Shown: positions 8,155 to 16,878 of the stretch, piece after piece
How positions within the stretch are numbered: the stretch's first letter is position 1
Layout of the letters: the number at the start of each line of letters is the position of its first letter
Translations under genes and position numbers: made by a program
Source of the DNA: Caldifermentibacillus hisashii
GTDB taxonomy: Bacteria > Bacillota > Bacilli > Bacillales > Caldibacillaceae
Direction: 5' to 3' (one strand)
Assembly: GCF_027568575.1 (NCBI RefSeq)
Contig: NZ_JANUVP010000010.1
Length of the DNA: 64,000 bases
Notes under the pieces: model-generated
What the model was told of the DNA's origin: nothing
What the model saw: the letters and a program-made list of their open reading frames with translations, nothing else
The model's database searches: none

Positions 8155-10131
8155 ATGGCTGAAAAGAAAACATTTTATATTACAACACCTATTTATTACC
8201 CGAGCGGCAAATTACATATTGGAAATGCTTACTCAACGATTGCTTGTGATGTCGTGGCACGCTATAAACGGATGCGGGGATATGATGTATTTTATTTAAC
8301 CGGTTCAGATGAACATGGACAAAAGATTGAAAAGAAAGCTAATGAATTAGGGATCACACCACAAGCATACGTAGACGGAATGGCAAAAGATATGCAAGAT
8401 TTATGGAAACGCTTGGATATTTCGAACACAAAATTTATTCGAACAACGGATGAGGAGCATGTAAAAGCGGTTCAACAAATTTTTGAACAACTTTTAGCCC
8501 AAGGAGATATCTACTTGGGGGAATATGAAGGTTGGTATTCGGTGTCTGATGAAGAATATTTTACCGAAACACAATTAGCTGAAGTTTACCGGGATGAAAA
8601 CGGCAAAGTTATTGGCGGAAAGGCTCCGAGTGGCCATGAAGTAGAACTTGTCAAAGAAGAGTCCTATTTCTTTAAAATGAGTAAGTATGCCGATCGTCTA
8701 TTACAATATTATGAAGAGCACCCTGACTTTATTCAACCGGCTTCTAGAAAAAATGAAATGATTAATAACTTTATTAAACCCGGTTTAGAAGATTTAGCTG
8801 TTTCCCGGACATCATTCAAGTGGGGAATTCCGGTAAAAAGTAACCCGAAACATGTTGTCTATGTGTGGATTGATGCGTTAGCAAACTATATTACCGCTCT
8901 TGGGTATGGCTCTGATGATGATTCTAACTTTAAAAAATATTGGCCGGCAGATGTTCATATGGTGGGGAAAGAAATTGTCCGTTTCCATACGATTTATTGG
9001 CCGATCATGTTAATGGCACTGGGATTACCGCTTCCGAAAAAGGTATTTGGCCACGGTTGGTTATTAATGAAAGATGGAAAAATGTCAAAATCAAAAGGGA
9101 ATGTTGTTTATCCGGATATGTTAGTGGACCGTTACGGACTAGATGCCGTACGCTATTATTTAATGCGTGAAGTCAGTTTCGGCAGTGACGGCGTATTTAC
9201 ACCGGAAGACTTTATTAATCGTATAAATTATGATTTGGCAAATGATCTCGGAAATCTATTGAATCGGACAATTGCGATGATCTCGCAATACTTTGACGGG
9301 ACGATTCCTGCCTATCAAGGTTCAACGACTGAATTTGAAAAGTCATTATTGCAAGCCAACATCGACGGAATTCGGAATTATGAAGAAGCGATGGAAAATA
9401 TGGAATTCTCTGTTGCCCTATCATCTGTTTGGCAAATGATCGGTCGCGCCAATAAATTTATTGATGAAACGATGCCATGGAAGTTAGCAAAAGATGAAAC
9501 AAAACAGGAAGAACTGAAAAGTGTGCTGGCTCACCTGGCTGAAACACTGCGTAGAGTTGCTGTTTTATTACAACCATTCATTACGCAGGCACCGAAGAAA
9601 ATGTTTGCCCAATTGAACATTCAAGATGCGCATTTACAATCTTGGGATAGCTTAAAAGAGTTCGGTCAAATTCCGGCAGGTACAAAGGTGAAAAAAGCTG
9701 AACCAATCTTCCCGCGTTTGGAGCATGCCAAAGAAGTAGCGTATATTCAGGAGCAAATGAAAGGGGCAGCACCGAAGCAGGAAGAGGTAGAAAAACCGGA
9801 AACTTTACCGGAAATTGCGATTGATGATTTTGCAAAAATAGATCTTCGTGTGGCAAAAGTTATTGCTTGTGAACCGGTGAAAAAGGCAAATAAATTACTG
9901 AAACTGCAACTTGATTTAGGCTATGAGAAACGGCAAGTGGTTTCAGGAATCGCTGAATTTTACAAACCGGAAGATCTGGTTGGCAAAAAAGTCATTTGTA
10001 TTACGAATTTAAAACCGGTGAAATTACGTGGCGAATTATCACAAGGAATGATTTTAGCCGGTGAAAAAGACGGTATTCTTTCCTTGGCTACCGTTGATGA
10101 AAAATTACCGATTGGTGCGAAAGTGAAATAA
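8155..10131 (+). CDS. metG: Methionine-tRNA ligase
   Basis: Charges tRNA-Met with methionine using ATP. The 658-residue class I synthetase has the HIGH signature as HIGN in SGKLHIGNAYS, the KMSKS loop in DGKMSKSKGN, and a C-terminal EMAP/Trbp-type tRNA-binding domain (from about residue 555, KIDLRVAKV ... VSGIAEFY) used for dimerisation. TGAGGAGA at 8141-8148 selects the ATG at 8155 rather than the in-frame ATG at 8116. The gene stands alone between its own upstream region and a terminator. Confidence 0.97.
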   Translation: MAEKKTFYITTPIYYPSGKLHIGNAYSTIACDVVARYKRMRGYDVFYLTGSDEHGQKIEKKANELGITPQAYVDGMAKDMQDLWKRLDISNTKFIRTTDEEHVKAVQQIFEQLLAQGDIYLGEYEGWYSVSDEEYFTETQLAEVYRDENGKVIGGKAPSGHEVELVKEESYFFKMSKYADRLLQYYEEHPDFIQPASRKNEMINNFIKPGLEDLAVSRTSFKWGIPVKSNPKHVVYVWIDALANYITALGYGSDDDSNFKKYWPADVHMVGKEIVRFHTIYWPIMLMALGLPLPKKVFGHGWLLMKDGKMSKSKGNVVYPDMLVDRYGLDAVRYYLMREVSFGSDGVFTPEDFINRINYDLANDLGNLLNRTIAMISQYFDGTIPAYQGSTTEFEKSLLQANIDGIRNYEEAMENMEFSVALSSVWQMIGRANKFIDETMPWKLAKDETKQEELKSVLAHLAETLRRVAVLLQPFITQAPKKMFAQLNIQDAHLQSWDSLKEFGQIPAGTKVKKAEPIFPRLEHAKEVAYIQEQMKGAAPKQEEVEKPETLPEIAIDDFAKIDLRVAKVIACEPVKKANKLLKLQLDLGYEKRQVVSGIAEFYKPEDLVGKKVICITNLKPVKLRGELSQGMILAGEKDGILSLATVDEKLPIGAKVK

Positions 10132-10154
10132 TCGAACGAAAAAATATAATTTAT

Positions 10155-10232
10155 AAAAAAGCTGCCTGATTTTTAAACAATTCATGCCCCCACATTTTTA
10201 GGGTATGATAATAGTTGGGCAGCTTTTTTTTG
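10155..10232 (+). terminator. Terminator after metG
   Basis: AAAAAAGCTGCC pairs with GGGCAGCTTTTTTT across a ~50-nt loop that contains smaller pairings; long T run. Confidence 0.7.
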
Positions 10233-10344
10233 ACCTAAGTGAGATGACTGTAATAGGGGCGCCTTCTTTTAATTTTACAAGATATTTGGATTAGGGTCGG
10301 AATGAAATCCCTTTGTGCCTAAATTAAAAAGAATCTGTTACATA

Positions 10345-10373
10345 TTTGAAACAATTCTATGTTAAGGTTATAA
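10345..10373 (+). promoter_or_regulatory. Candidate sigma-A promoter for tatD
   Basis: TTGAAA, 17-bp spacer, TATAAC, about 115 nt before the start codon of tatD. Confidence 0.5.
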
Positions 10374-10489
10374 CGGACAAAAAAGGACTTCATTCTTCTT
10401 TAATACATGACCCTGCTGATTTGCTGAGAAATAATGGAATTGATGGTTCTTGATTATAGGCCATCCAATATATTAAAGGAGAATTAACG

Positions 10490-11257
10490 ATGTTGTTTGA
10501 TACACATGCTCATTTAAATGCAGCTGATTTTACAGATGATTTGGAAGAAGTGATTGAAAGAGCCGGCAATGTTGGTGTTTCCGATATTGTTGTTGTTGGC
10601 TTTGATCGCCCGACGATTGAAAGGACAATGGAACTAGTTGAGAAATATGACCATATATATGGGTGTATCGGCTGGCATCCGGTTGATGCTGTTGATTGCA
10701 CCGAGGAAGATTTACAATGGATTGAACAATTATGCAAACATCCCAAAATCGTTGCTTATGGAGAAATTGGTCTCGATTATCATTGGGATAAATCACCAAA
10801 AGATGTTCAGCAAAGATTATTTCGGGAACAAATCCGATTGGCGAAAAAATTACGTCTTCCGATCGCAATTCATACGAGGGATGCAATGGAAGATACGGTT
10901 ACGATATTAAAAGAAGAGCATGCGGAAGAAGTCGGCGGGATTATGCACTGTTTCAGCGGCAGTGTAGAGACGGCAAGAGAATGCATGAAGATGAATTTTT
11001 ATATTTCATTAGGTGGTCCTGTTACATTCAAAAATGCAAAAAGGCCGAAAGCAGTGGCGAAAGAGGTTCCGCTCGATAGAATATTAATTGAAACGGATTG
11101 CCCGTATTTGGCTCCACACCCATACAGAGGAAAAAGAAATGAGCCGGCATATGTCAAACTAGTAGCCGAGCAAATTGCTGATATAAAAGGGGTTCCTTTT
11201 AAAGAATTGGCAGAAGCAACAACGAAAAATGCGAAATTACTTTTCGGCATAGAGTGA
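10490..11257 (+). CDS. tatD: TatD family metal-dependent deoxyribonuclease (YabD)
   Basis: A 255-residue TIM-barrel metallohydrolase with 3'-5' nuclease activity in studied homologues. Metal ligands are visible as DTHAHL at the N-terminus, the glutamate in GEIGLDYH, HTRD, HCFSG and the late aspartate in IETDCPYLAP. The ATG at 10490 follows AAAGGAGA. It is followed by yabE, as in B. subtilis. The cellular substrate in Bacillus is not known. Confidence 0.93.
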   Translation: MLFDTHAHLNAADFTDDLEEVIERAGNVGVSDIVVVGFDRPTIERTMELVEKYDHIYGCIGWHPVDAVDCTEEDLQWIEQLCKHPKIVAYGEIGLDYHWDKSPKDVQQRLFREQIRLAKKLRLPIAIHTRDAMEDTVTILKEEHAEEVGGIMHCFSGSVETARECMKMNFYISLGGPVTFKNAKRPKAVAKEVPLDRILIETDCPYLAPHPYRGKRNEPAYVKLVAEQIADIKGVPFKELAEATTKNAKLLFGIE

Positions 11258-11309
11258 CAAAAGCAAAGGGGGTTAGACAAATTTTCATCAAATTTGCCAC
11301 AATCCCCTA

Positions 11310-11348
11310 TCAAAAAGAAAAACTGTGTCGATAAGATTTTCTTTTTGA
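11310..11348. terminator. Hairpin that could terminate in either direction
   Basis: TCAAAAAGAAAA (11310-11321) is perfectly complementary to TTTTCTTTTTGA (11337-11348). It may end tatD transcription; A/T-only pairing makes it weak. Confidence 0.35.
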
Positions 11349-11458
11349 AAGTAGGAATATATGCAATAATGTGGAACATAGATTGATATAGTAGTAGCCA
11401 TACCTTCTCAAATTAAATTCTCTTATAAGGTACGCACCCCAGAAAAGGAGGTTCATGC

Positions 11459-12652
11459 ATGAAATTTACGAAAATGAAGGACCTGTTCACCACTATTTTT
11501 AGCAAAAATAAAGCGTTGATTTTAATTGCTAGTTTCTTAGTCATCGCCTCACTAACAGGTCTTTTCATTTACCAAGGAACGAAGAAAAGTGTTTCCTTGA
11601 CGTTAAATGACAATAAGAAAGAGATAAAGACACATGCAGAAACGGTTCATGAGCTATTAGGTGAATTAAAAATCAATTACAAAAAGCAAGATTATCTATC
11701 ACCATCTGTCAATGCAAAAGTAAAAGACAATATGCAAATTGTTTGGAAACCTGCATATATGGTGATATTAACACTTAATGGAGAAGAGAAGAAGGTATGG
11801 ACGACAGCAAAAACGGTAAAGGAGTTTTTTGCAAAAAGTGAAATTGCCGTTAAAGAACAGGATCAGCTAAGTGTTCCGCTCAAGACGAAAATTAAACAAG
11901 GTTTAAAAATTAATTTAGATACTGCTTTTCAAGTTGTCGTAAATGATGGAGGAGAAGAGCGAACGGTATGGTCTACTTCGACTACGGTCGCTGACTTTTT
12001 AGAGCAACAAGGAATTAAACTAAATGAACTTGATCGTGTTGAACCAGGTTTAGATCAAATGATTGGGGAAAATGTTCCTGTAAACATCGTCAGGGTTGAA
12101 AAGGTCACCGATGTAGTGGAAGAACCACTTGAATTTGCTACCGTTACACAGAAAGACAGCAACTTAGAATCCGGGAAACAGCAAGTTGTTCAAGAGGGAA
12201 AAATCGGCAAAGTACAAAAGACATATGAGGTTATTTTAGAGAACGGCCAAGAGGTTTCAAAAACATTAATTAGCGAAAATGTGATGGAAAAAGCAACAGA
12301 TAAAATTGTTGCAGTTGGGACAAAGGAAATGACACAACTGGTTTCCCGCGGTTCGGAGACAGGGAAAGAGTTTTATGTTAGTTCCACCGCTTATACTGCT
12401 TCCTGTAACGGTTGTTCCGGAAAAACAGCAATAGGGATTGATCTTCATGCAAACCCGGGGGCAAAAATTATTGCTGTCGATCCGAGCGTCATTCCTTTAG
12501 GGACAAAAGTATACGTGGAGGGGTATGGCTATGCGGTAGCTGCCGATACCGGTACTCGTATTAAAGGGAATAAAATTGATGTCTTTTTTGCCTCACAAAG
12601 CGATGCGTACCGTTGGGGGCAAAGGACCGTAAAAATTAAAATTCTTCAATAG
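11459..12652 (+). CDS. yabE: Cell-wall-binding resuscitation-promoting-factor-like protein YabE
   Basis: A 397-residue membrane-anchored surface protein probably acting on peptidoglycan. Order of parts: short basic N-terminus, one membrane segment (about residues 18-37), three DUF348 repeats (about 45-210; each with the ending pattern TVxxFL/TVxELL), a G5 domain (about 215-295), and a C-terminal 3D domain (SSTAYTASCNGCSGKTA ... VIPLGTKVYVEGYG ... AADTGTRIKGNKIDVFF). The conserved aspartates of the 3D domain, shared with lytic transglycosylases of the MltA type, are present. The ATG follows AAAGGAGG. Enzyme activity is inferred from the domain, not shown. Confidence 0.92.
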   Translation: MKFTKMKDLFTTIFSKNKALILIASFLVIASLTGLFIYQGTKKSVSLTLNDNKKEIKTHAETVHELLGELKINYKKQDYLSPSVNAKVKDNMQIVWKPAYMVILTLNGEEKKVWTTAKTVKEFFAKSEIAVKEQDQLSVPLKTKIKQGLKINLDTAFQVVVNDGGEERTVWSTSTTVADFLEQQGIKLNELDRVEPGLDQMIGENVPVNIVRVEKVTDVVEEPLEFATVTQKDSNLESGKQQVVQEGKIGKVQKTYEVILENGQEVSKTLISENVMEKATDKIVAVGTKEMTQLVSRGSETGKEFYVSSTAYTASCNGCSGKTAIGIDLHANPGAKIIAVDPSVIPLGTKVYVEGYGYAVAADTGTRIKGNKIDVFFASQSDAYRWGQRTVKIKILQ

Positions 12653-12655
12653 CTG

Positions 12656-12690
12656 GCAGAGGGAACACTCCCTCTGCGTTTTACTTTTCT
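12656..12690 (+). terminator. Terminator after yabE
   Basis: GCAGAGGGA-ACAC-TCCCTCTGC perfect 9-bp stem with GTTTTACTTTT tail. Confidence 0.85.
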
Positions 12691-12747
12691 ATGGAAAAAT
12701 ATCATAATAGAAATTGCGATATTTAAGAAGTTAACAATGGAGGAATT

Positions 12748-13308
12748 ATGAAAATAAAGGAAATTATTGTTGTTGAGGGAAAAGATGACACAGTTGCCAT
12801 TAAACGGGCAATTGATGCGGATACAATCGAAACGAATGGTTCAGCAATAAATGAGGAAACTTTGAAAAAAATCGAATTGGCTGCGGAAAAACGCGGAGTT
12901 ATTATTTTTACCGATCCCGATTTCCCGGGTGAGAAAATAAGAAAAACCATTACTGATCGCATACCAAATTGTAAACATGCCTTTTTACCAAAACATGAAG
13001 CAAGAGATAAATTAGGAAGAGGCATTGGAGTAGAACATGCCTCCCCGGAAGCAATTCGTACTGCTTTGAAAGATGCTCATCGGATGGAAATAGAGCCCGA
13101 AGAGAAAATTACAAAAGAAGACTTAGTTTACTATCGTCTCATTGGGGATGCATCTTCAAAATGGAGAAGGGAAAGATTAGGGGAGCTTCTAAAAATTGGA
13201 TATACAAATGGAAAGCAATTGCATAAGCGACTAAACATGTTTCAAATATCAAGAGAGTTATTTTTAGAAGCGGTCAATAAAATTTTTCAGGAGGAACAAA
13301 ATGGATAG
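12748..13308 (+). CDS. rnmV: Ribonuclease M5
   Basis: Matures 5S rRNA from its precursor in low-GC Gram-positive bacteria, with ribosomal protein L18 as cofactor. The 186-residue protein carries the Toprim catalytic motifs: the glutamate in VVEGKDD near residue 10 and the D-x-D in FTDPDFPGEK around residue 57. ATG at 12748 follows TGGAGGAA. Its last 8 nt overlap the start of ksgA, so the two rRNA-processing genes are translationally coupled. Confidence 0.95.
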   Translation: MKIKEIIVVEGKDDTVAIKRAIDADTIETNGSAINEETLKKIELAAEKRGVIIFTDPDFPGEKIRKTITDRIPNCKHAFLPKHEARDKLGRGIGVEHASPEAIRTALKDAHRMEIEPEEKITKEDLVYYRLIGDASSKWRRERLGELLKIGYTNGKQLHKRLNMFQISRELFLEAVNKIFQEEQNG

Positions 13309-14179
13309 AGATATCGCCACACCACTACGAACAAGGGCAGTCCTGGAAAAGTACGGATTTACTTTTAAAAAGAGCCTTGGGCAAAATTTTTTAATCGACA
13401 CAAATATTTTAAATAATATTGTAGACCATGCCGAAATTACTCCGGAGAGCGGGGTCATTGAAATTGGTGCAGGAATAGGTGCCCTTACAGAACAATTGGC
13501 TAAAAGATGTAAAAAAGTACTTGCTTTTGAGATTGACCAGAGATTACTTCCGATCTTAGAAGATACGTTGTCGCCATATCCCCATGTCTCAGTTGTTCAC
13601 CAAGATTTCCTGAAGGCCGATGTTCATCAAGCAATTGAAACCTATCTTCAAGAGGTGAAGGATATTGCTATTGTTGCCAATCTCCCGTATTATGTTACAA
13701 CGCCGATTATTATGAAATGTCTAGAGGATCATTTGCCATTCCGGTCCATGGTCATAATGATGCAAAAAGAGGTAGGCAGCCGAATCACTGCAAAGCCTGG
13801 AACAAAAGATTACGGCTCTTTAACAATAGCAATTCAATATTATACAACGGCTGAAATTGTCATGAATGTACCAAAAACGGTTTTTATTCCGCAACCAAAT
13901 GTGGATTCGGTGGTTGTGAAATTGACGAAAAGAGATCAGCCTGTTGTCGCTGTCAAGGATGAACAATTCTTTTTCAATATTGTCAAATTTAGTTTTGCCC
14001 AGAGAAGGAAGACAATTTTAAATAATTTGGTTAGCCAGCTTGAAAATGGCAAAGAGAAAAAGGCGCGGATTATGGCTGCATTAGAAAAGGCAGAGATTGA
14101 TCCGACGAGAAGAGGGGAAACTTTAACAATTGAAGAATTTGCAAAATTAAGTGATGGACTACTTCCATATTTTGCATAA
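13301..14179 (+). CDS. ksgA: 16S rRNA (adenine(1518)-N6/adenine(1519)-N6)-dimethyltransferase
   Basis: Dimethylates the two adjacent adenines in the 3' terminal hairpin of 16S rRNA, a late step of small-subunit assembly. The 292-residue protein shows KKSLGQNFLID, SAM motif I EIGAGIGALT, the acidic EID and the catalytic NLPYY motif. Ribosome-binding site AGGAGG lies in the end of rnmV. A terminator follows at 14193. Confidence 0.97.
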   Translation: MDRDIATPLRTRAVLEKYGFTFKKSLGQNFLIDTNILNNIVDHAEITPESGVIEIGAGIGALTEQLAKRCKKVLAFEIDQRLLPILEDTLSPYPHVSVVHQDFLKADVHQAIETYLQEVKDIAIVANLPYYVTTPIIMKCLEDHLPFRSMVIMMQKEVGSRITAKPGTKDYGSLTIAIQYYTTAEIVMNVPKTVFIPQPNVDSVVVKLTKRDQPVVAVKDEQFFFNIVKFSFAQRRKTILNNLVSQLENGKEKKARIMAALEKAEIDPTRRGETLTIEEFAKLSDGLLPYFA

Positions 14180-14192
14180 TATTAAAATGGTC

Positions 14193-14231
14193 AGGTTGTC
14201 GGGAAAAAATGAAAAACGGCAACCTTTTTTA
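14193..14231 (+). terminator. Terminator after ksgA
   Basis: AGGTTGTCG/CGGCAACCT stem (one G-T pair) with a 15-nt loop and TTTTTT tail. Confidence 0.8.
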
Positions 14232-14298
14232 CGTTAAGCTCAAGTTTCAACGAGGTTGCCAATAAGACGTAGTTGGTAATTTAAGGTTTCAGGATAAG
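14230..14298 (+). repeat. Degenerate relative of the 132-bp repeat
   Basis: The segment starts TACGTTAAG and contains GACGTAGTTGG followed by ATTTAAG, in the same order as repeat copies A and B. The rest is diverged, and like those copies it stands right behind a terminator. Confidence 0.4.
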
Positions 14299-14345
14299 GG
14301 ACAAAAACAGTTTTGAGTGAATTTATCGTCCTGCTAAATATTCAT

Positions 14346-14375
14346 ACACCCTGTGGTTTTTGTTTGCATATCTTA
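14346..14375 (+). promoter_or_regulatory. Probable sigma-K promoter of yabG
   Basis: -10 element CATATCTTA (14367-14375) fits CATANNNTA, and an AC -35 core at 14348-14349 lies 17 bp before it. B. subtilis yabG is known to be transcribed by sigma-K in the mother cell. Confidence 0.6.
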
Positions 14376-14417
14376 TAAAAGCCTTTTTATTTTAAGACAT
14401 GGAGTGAAGGCCATGGG

Positions 14418-15287
14418 ATAAAAATCAATCAAATAGTGGGTAGAAAATCATATAAATGTGATATTCCGTTTCGGGTAATCCGAGTATATGAGGAGCGAGG
14501 TCGTACTTTCGCGCTCTTATATGGAGAGGACATTCGACTAATTGCCGACGCACCGATTGAGGACTTAATCGTTCTTGATACCCGTATGAAAAATGAACTT
14601 TTGGCCCCGTTCCGTGAATTGGAAGAGCAATCCTTATATTTATTTCGCCAAGATTACCAAGCCGTTCTTGAAAGACAGGAGTATGAAACCTCGCTTGGTT
14701 ATAATACGGACTTTCAATTGTTTCAAATTCCCGGAAGAGTGTTACATGTCGATGGAGATCCAAATTATTTAAAAAAATGTTTAACAATGTATCGGAAAAT
14801 TGGTGTTCCGGTTTCAGGCTTTTATTGTGATGAAAAAAATATGCCTGATCAAGTCCCCCAATGGGTCGATGAACTTCGACCTGATATATTGGTTATTACA
14901 GGTCATGATGCGTATTCTCAGCAAAAAGGTAAAAAAAGTGATATCAATTCGTACCGTCATTCAAAAGACTTTGTCCTGACAGTGAAAAAAATAAGAAATA
15001 AATATCCAAGTTTGGATCAATTAATTATTTTTGCCGGTGCTTGTCAATCACATTTTGAATCGTTAATTGCAGCCGGTGCTAATTTTGCAAGTTCGCCGGC
15101 AAGGGTAAATATCCATGCTTTAGATCCCGTCTATATCGTGTCTAAGCTAAGTTATACCCCGTTTACGGAGCGTGTCCATGTATGGGAAATATTAAGGAAC
15201 ACAATTACCGGGGAAAAAGGTGTCGGTGGAATTGAAACAAAAGGTGTCTTAAGAATGGGGATGCCATATCATCCAAAATTTGACTAA
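14418..15287 (+). CDS. yabG: Sporulation-specific protease YabG
   Basis: A cysteine-type protease of peptidase family U57 that trims coat proteins late in sporulation. The sequence matches YabG throughout, with the conserved blocks DILVITGHDAYS, SYRHSKDFV, IFAGACQSHFESLIAAGA and SSPARVNIHALDPVY; the histidine and cysteine in the last two are the likely catalytic residues. The start is unclear. A GTG at 14436 lacks a ribosome-binding site and cuts into the conserved N-terminus. The homologous N-terminus (K-I-N-Q-I-V-G-R-K-S-Y) begins at an ATA codon at 14418, 7 nt after GGAGTGAAGG. I give 14418 as a working start. Confidence 0.85.
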   Translation: MKINQIVGRKSYKCDIPFRVIRVYEERGRTFALLYGEDIRLIADAPIEDLIVLDTRMKNELLAPFRELEEQSLYLFRQDYQAVLERQEYETSLGYNTDFQLFQIPGRVLHVDGDPNYLKKCLTMYRKIGVPVSGFYCDEKNMPDQVPQWVDELRPDILVITGHDAYSQQKGKKSDINSYRHSKDFVLTVKKIRNKYPSLDQLIIFAGACQSHFESLIAAGANFASSPARVNIHALDPVYIVSKLSYTPFTERVHVWEILRNTITGEKGVGGIETKGVLRMGMPYHPKFD

Positions 15288-15399
15288 ATCCGTTGTTTTA
15301 TCCCACTCATAACGGCTGGTTAAAATGCCTACCTCAAGAATGAAATCAATGAGGAAGATAAGCGGGAGAGAATTCCCTCATACGTCCGAGTTAATTTTT

Positions 15400-15440
15400 T
15401 CAATCAGTAGGGATAAGGATTTCCTTGCTGATTGAAATTT
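15400..15440 (+). terminator. Candidate terminator after yabG
   Basis: TCAATCAGTAGGGA pairs with TTCCTTGCTGATTGA over 13-14 bp with a short loop. The downstream tail (AATTTC) is only weakly T-rich. The remainder of the 400-bp gap holds the veg promoters. Confidence 0.4.
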
Positions 15441-15598
15441 CACTATATCCTTTCAAAATGAATGACCGGAATCATCTGGTCCGTTACTGTAAAAAAATTT
15501 TTTCTTTAATGAAATTAATGAACAATGGGTACATAAAATTATGAAAAATCGGTAAGGATAATGGTGTCGAAAAAAGTTGAAAAATGACGTAAAAGTTA

Positions 15599-15628
15599 TT
15601 GACAAACATTTTTTATCCTTGATATAAT
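15599..15628 (+). promoter_or_regulatory. Upstream sigma-A promoter of veg
   Basis: TTGACA, 18-bp spacer, TATAAT; both hexamers match the consensus exactly. Confidence 0.7.
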
Positions 15629-15641
15629 TTTAGTTTTATCC

Positions 15642-15670
15642 TTGACAATAATTTGTAAATTTGTTATTAT
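15642..15670 (+). promoter_or_regulatory. Proximal sigma-A promoter of veg
   Basis: TTGACA, 17-bp spacer, TATTAT. It sits 25 bp before the start codon, directly behind the first promoter. veg is one of the most strongly transcribed Bacillus genes, and tandem promoters fit that. Confidence 0.75.
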
Positions 15671-15694
15671 AAAGATTAGTGAGGTGTAGAAGAT

Positions 15695-15949
15695 ATGCCA
15701 AGAACATTGTCAGATATTAAAAAAAGTCTTGATGGAAATTTAGGAAAACGTCTTATGTTAAAAGCTAACGGTGGACGAAAAAAAACGATTGAACGAACAG
15801 GTGTATTAGCTGAAACATATCCAGCCGTTTTTGTTATTGAATTAGATCAAGATGAGAATTCATTTGAACGAGTATCTTACAGTTATGCGGATATTTTAAC
15901 ACAGACTGTACAACTTACATTTTATGAAGACAAGCAAGAGTTAGTATAG
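15695..15949 (+). CDS. veg: Veg protein, biofilm-related regulator
   Basis: An 84-residue small basic protein, very highly expressed in vegetative Bacillus. In B. subtilis it stimulates biofilm matrix genes by counteracting SinR. The whole sequence fits the family, including SDIKKSLDGNLGKRLMLKANGGRKK and the end TQTVQLTFY. The ATG follows GTGAGGTG, with two near-consensus promoters just upstream and a terminator just downstream, so it is a single-gene unit. Confidence 0.96.
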   Translation: MPRTLSDIKKSLDGNLGKRLMLKANGGRKKTIERTGVLAETYPAVFVIELDQDENSFERVSYSYADILTQTVQLTFYEDKQELV

Positions 15950-15950
15950 T

Positions 15951-15982
15951 AGGCAGTTACCTTTGGGTTACTGCCTTTTTTA
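15951..15982 (+). terminator. Terminator after veg
   Basis: AGGCAGTTACC/GGGTTACTGCCT stem, three-base loop and TTTTTT tail, two bases after the stop codon. Confidence 0.85.
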
Positions 15983-16112
15983 TACGTTAAGAAAGTATAA
16001 ATTTCCAGCAAAGAAGCGAATTCGACGTAGTTGGACATTTTAAGAATTAAGTATAAGTGCTCTTGCGGCTCTGCCGTCGCCTGAATGCTCGGCAGTCGCC
16101 GATTTTTCTTTA
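15981..16112 (+). repeat. Dispersed 132-bp terminator-bearing repeat, copy B
   Basis: Seven mismatches to copy A (6501-6632). It begins right at the end of the veg terminator and ends in its own hairpin (TCGGC-AGTC-GCCGA) with a TTTTTCTTT tail at 16088-16110. The next ~25 bp (GTATAAGAAAGTATAAAAAT) look like the beginning of another unit. Confidence 0.85.
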
Positions 16113-16163
16113 TAGTATAAGAAAGTATAAAAATACAAGCAATTAACTTGGGATTAGTTTTAT

Positions 16164-16370
16164 TGTCTAGCTACGAGCGCCAGCGACTAGCAAACTTCAC
16201 TCCCCTCCACTACGATAAGTCAACATCGGCTCGTCCCTCGCCGTGTTTCCTTTTCCTCGAAAATGCATTCGCATTTTCTTCGTGCGGTGTCTATTCGAGG
16301 AAGCAAGTCTGTTCTCATTGCGGGGCGCTCCAGTTTGTACGTCGCTAAGCGGGCGCTCTGCGCTTTTCTT
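16164..16370 (+). repeat. GC-richer fold-back intergenic repeat before sspF
   Basis: Starts TGTCTAGCTACGAGCGCC and ends GGGCGCTCTGCGCTTTTCTT. The ends are complementary (GAGCGCC and AGCGAC at 16175-16187 with GTCGCT at 16341-16346 and GGCGCTC at 16352-16358). Inside is a perfect small hairpin (AAAATGC-ATTC-GCATTTT). The same ends occur in an intergenic repeat I know from several Bacillus and Geobacillus genomes. Open frames here are accidental. Confidence 0.7.
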
Positions 16371-16468
16371 ATTTGTTTTTATTTGGAATGCTCGGTTGTT
16401 ATTACCGGGTATGCTAAATGTATTTCAGATTAAACTATACATGTCACAGTATGAGAGGGGTTGTCGTT

Positions 16469-16645
16469 GTGGGTAGGAGAAGAGGAATCATGTCTGAAGA
16501 AATGAAAGTAGAATTGGCCAAAGAGCTTGGTTTCTACGATGTCGTTGAAAAAGAAGGATGGGGCGGCATTCGGGCAAGAGATGCAGGAAATATGGTAAAA
16601 CGTGCCATAGAGATTGCGGAAGAGCAGATGAAAAATCGGCAGTAA
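16469..16645 (+). CDS. sspF: Small acid-soluble alpha/beta-type family protein SspF
   Basis: A 58-residue minor DNA-binding spore protein made in the forespore. It has the family core ELAKELGFYDVVEKEGWGGIRARDAG, followed by NMVKRAIEIAEEQM, including the germination-protease-like ELG site region. The frame is open upstream to 16418, but GAGAGGGG at 16453-16460 and the conserved N-terminus VGRRRGIMSEE select the GTG at 16469. It lies between veg and ispE as in B. subtilis. A forespore (sigma-G) promoter is expected but I could not identify one with confidence. Confidence 0.93.
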   Translation: MGRRRGIMSEEMKVELAKELGFYDVVEKEGWGGIRARDAGNMVKRAIEIAEEQMKNRQ

Positions 16646-16690
16646 TTCTTCAAAGTCCACCATATGAACAACAAAATTTACTGTGACAAC

Positions 16691-16717
16691 ATCCGAGGTC
16701 TTATCCTCGGATTTTTA
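16691..16717 (+). terminator. Terminator after sspF
   Basis: TCCGAGG/CCTCGGA stem with TTTTTAT tail. Confidence 0.85.
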
Positions 16718-16878
16718 TATGCCTTTTGTATGAGGAAAATATTTCCTGGGTTTAGTGAAGTATTTCACTTGAAAAAATAATCATTAAATACTTCCCCCTT
16801 ATCACGATTCGTTTCTTTTGCTGTTATATGGTAAAATAATACAAAATTATACATAATGTTTAAAAGTAGGTGGACGTG

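Noticed and set aside
14436..14438. GTG 14436 as the yabG start
   Set aside because: It has no ribosome-binding site and would remove conserved N-terminal residues; kept only as an alternative.
16148..16476. Open frames of 66 and 77 codons before sspF
   Set aside because: They lie in the dispersed GC-rich repeat, lack ribosome-binding sites and have no recognisable composition of a protein.
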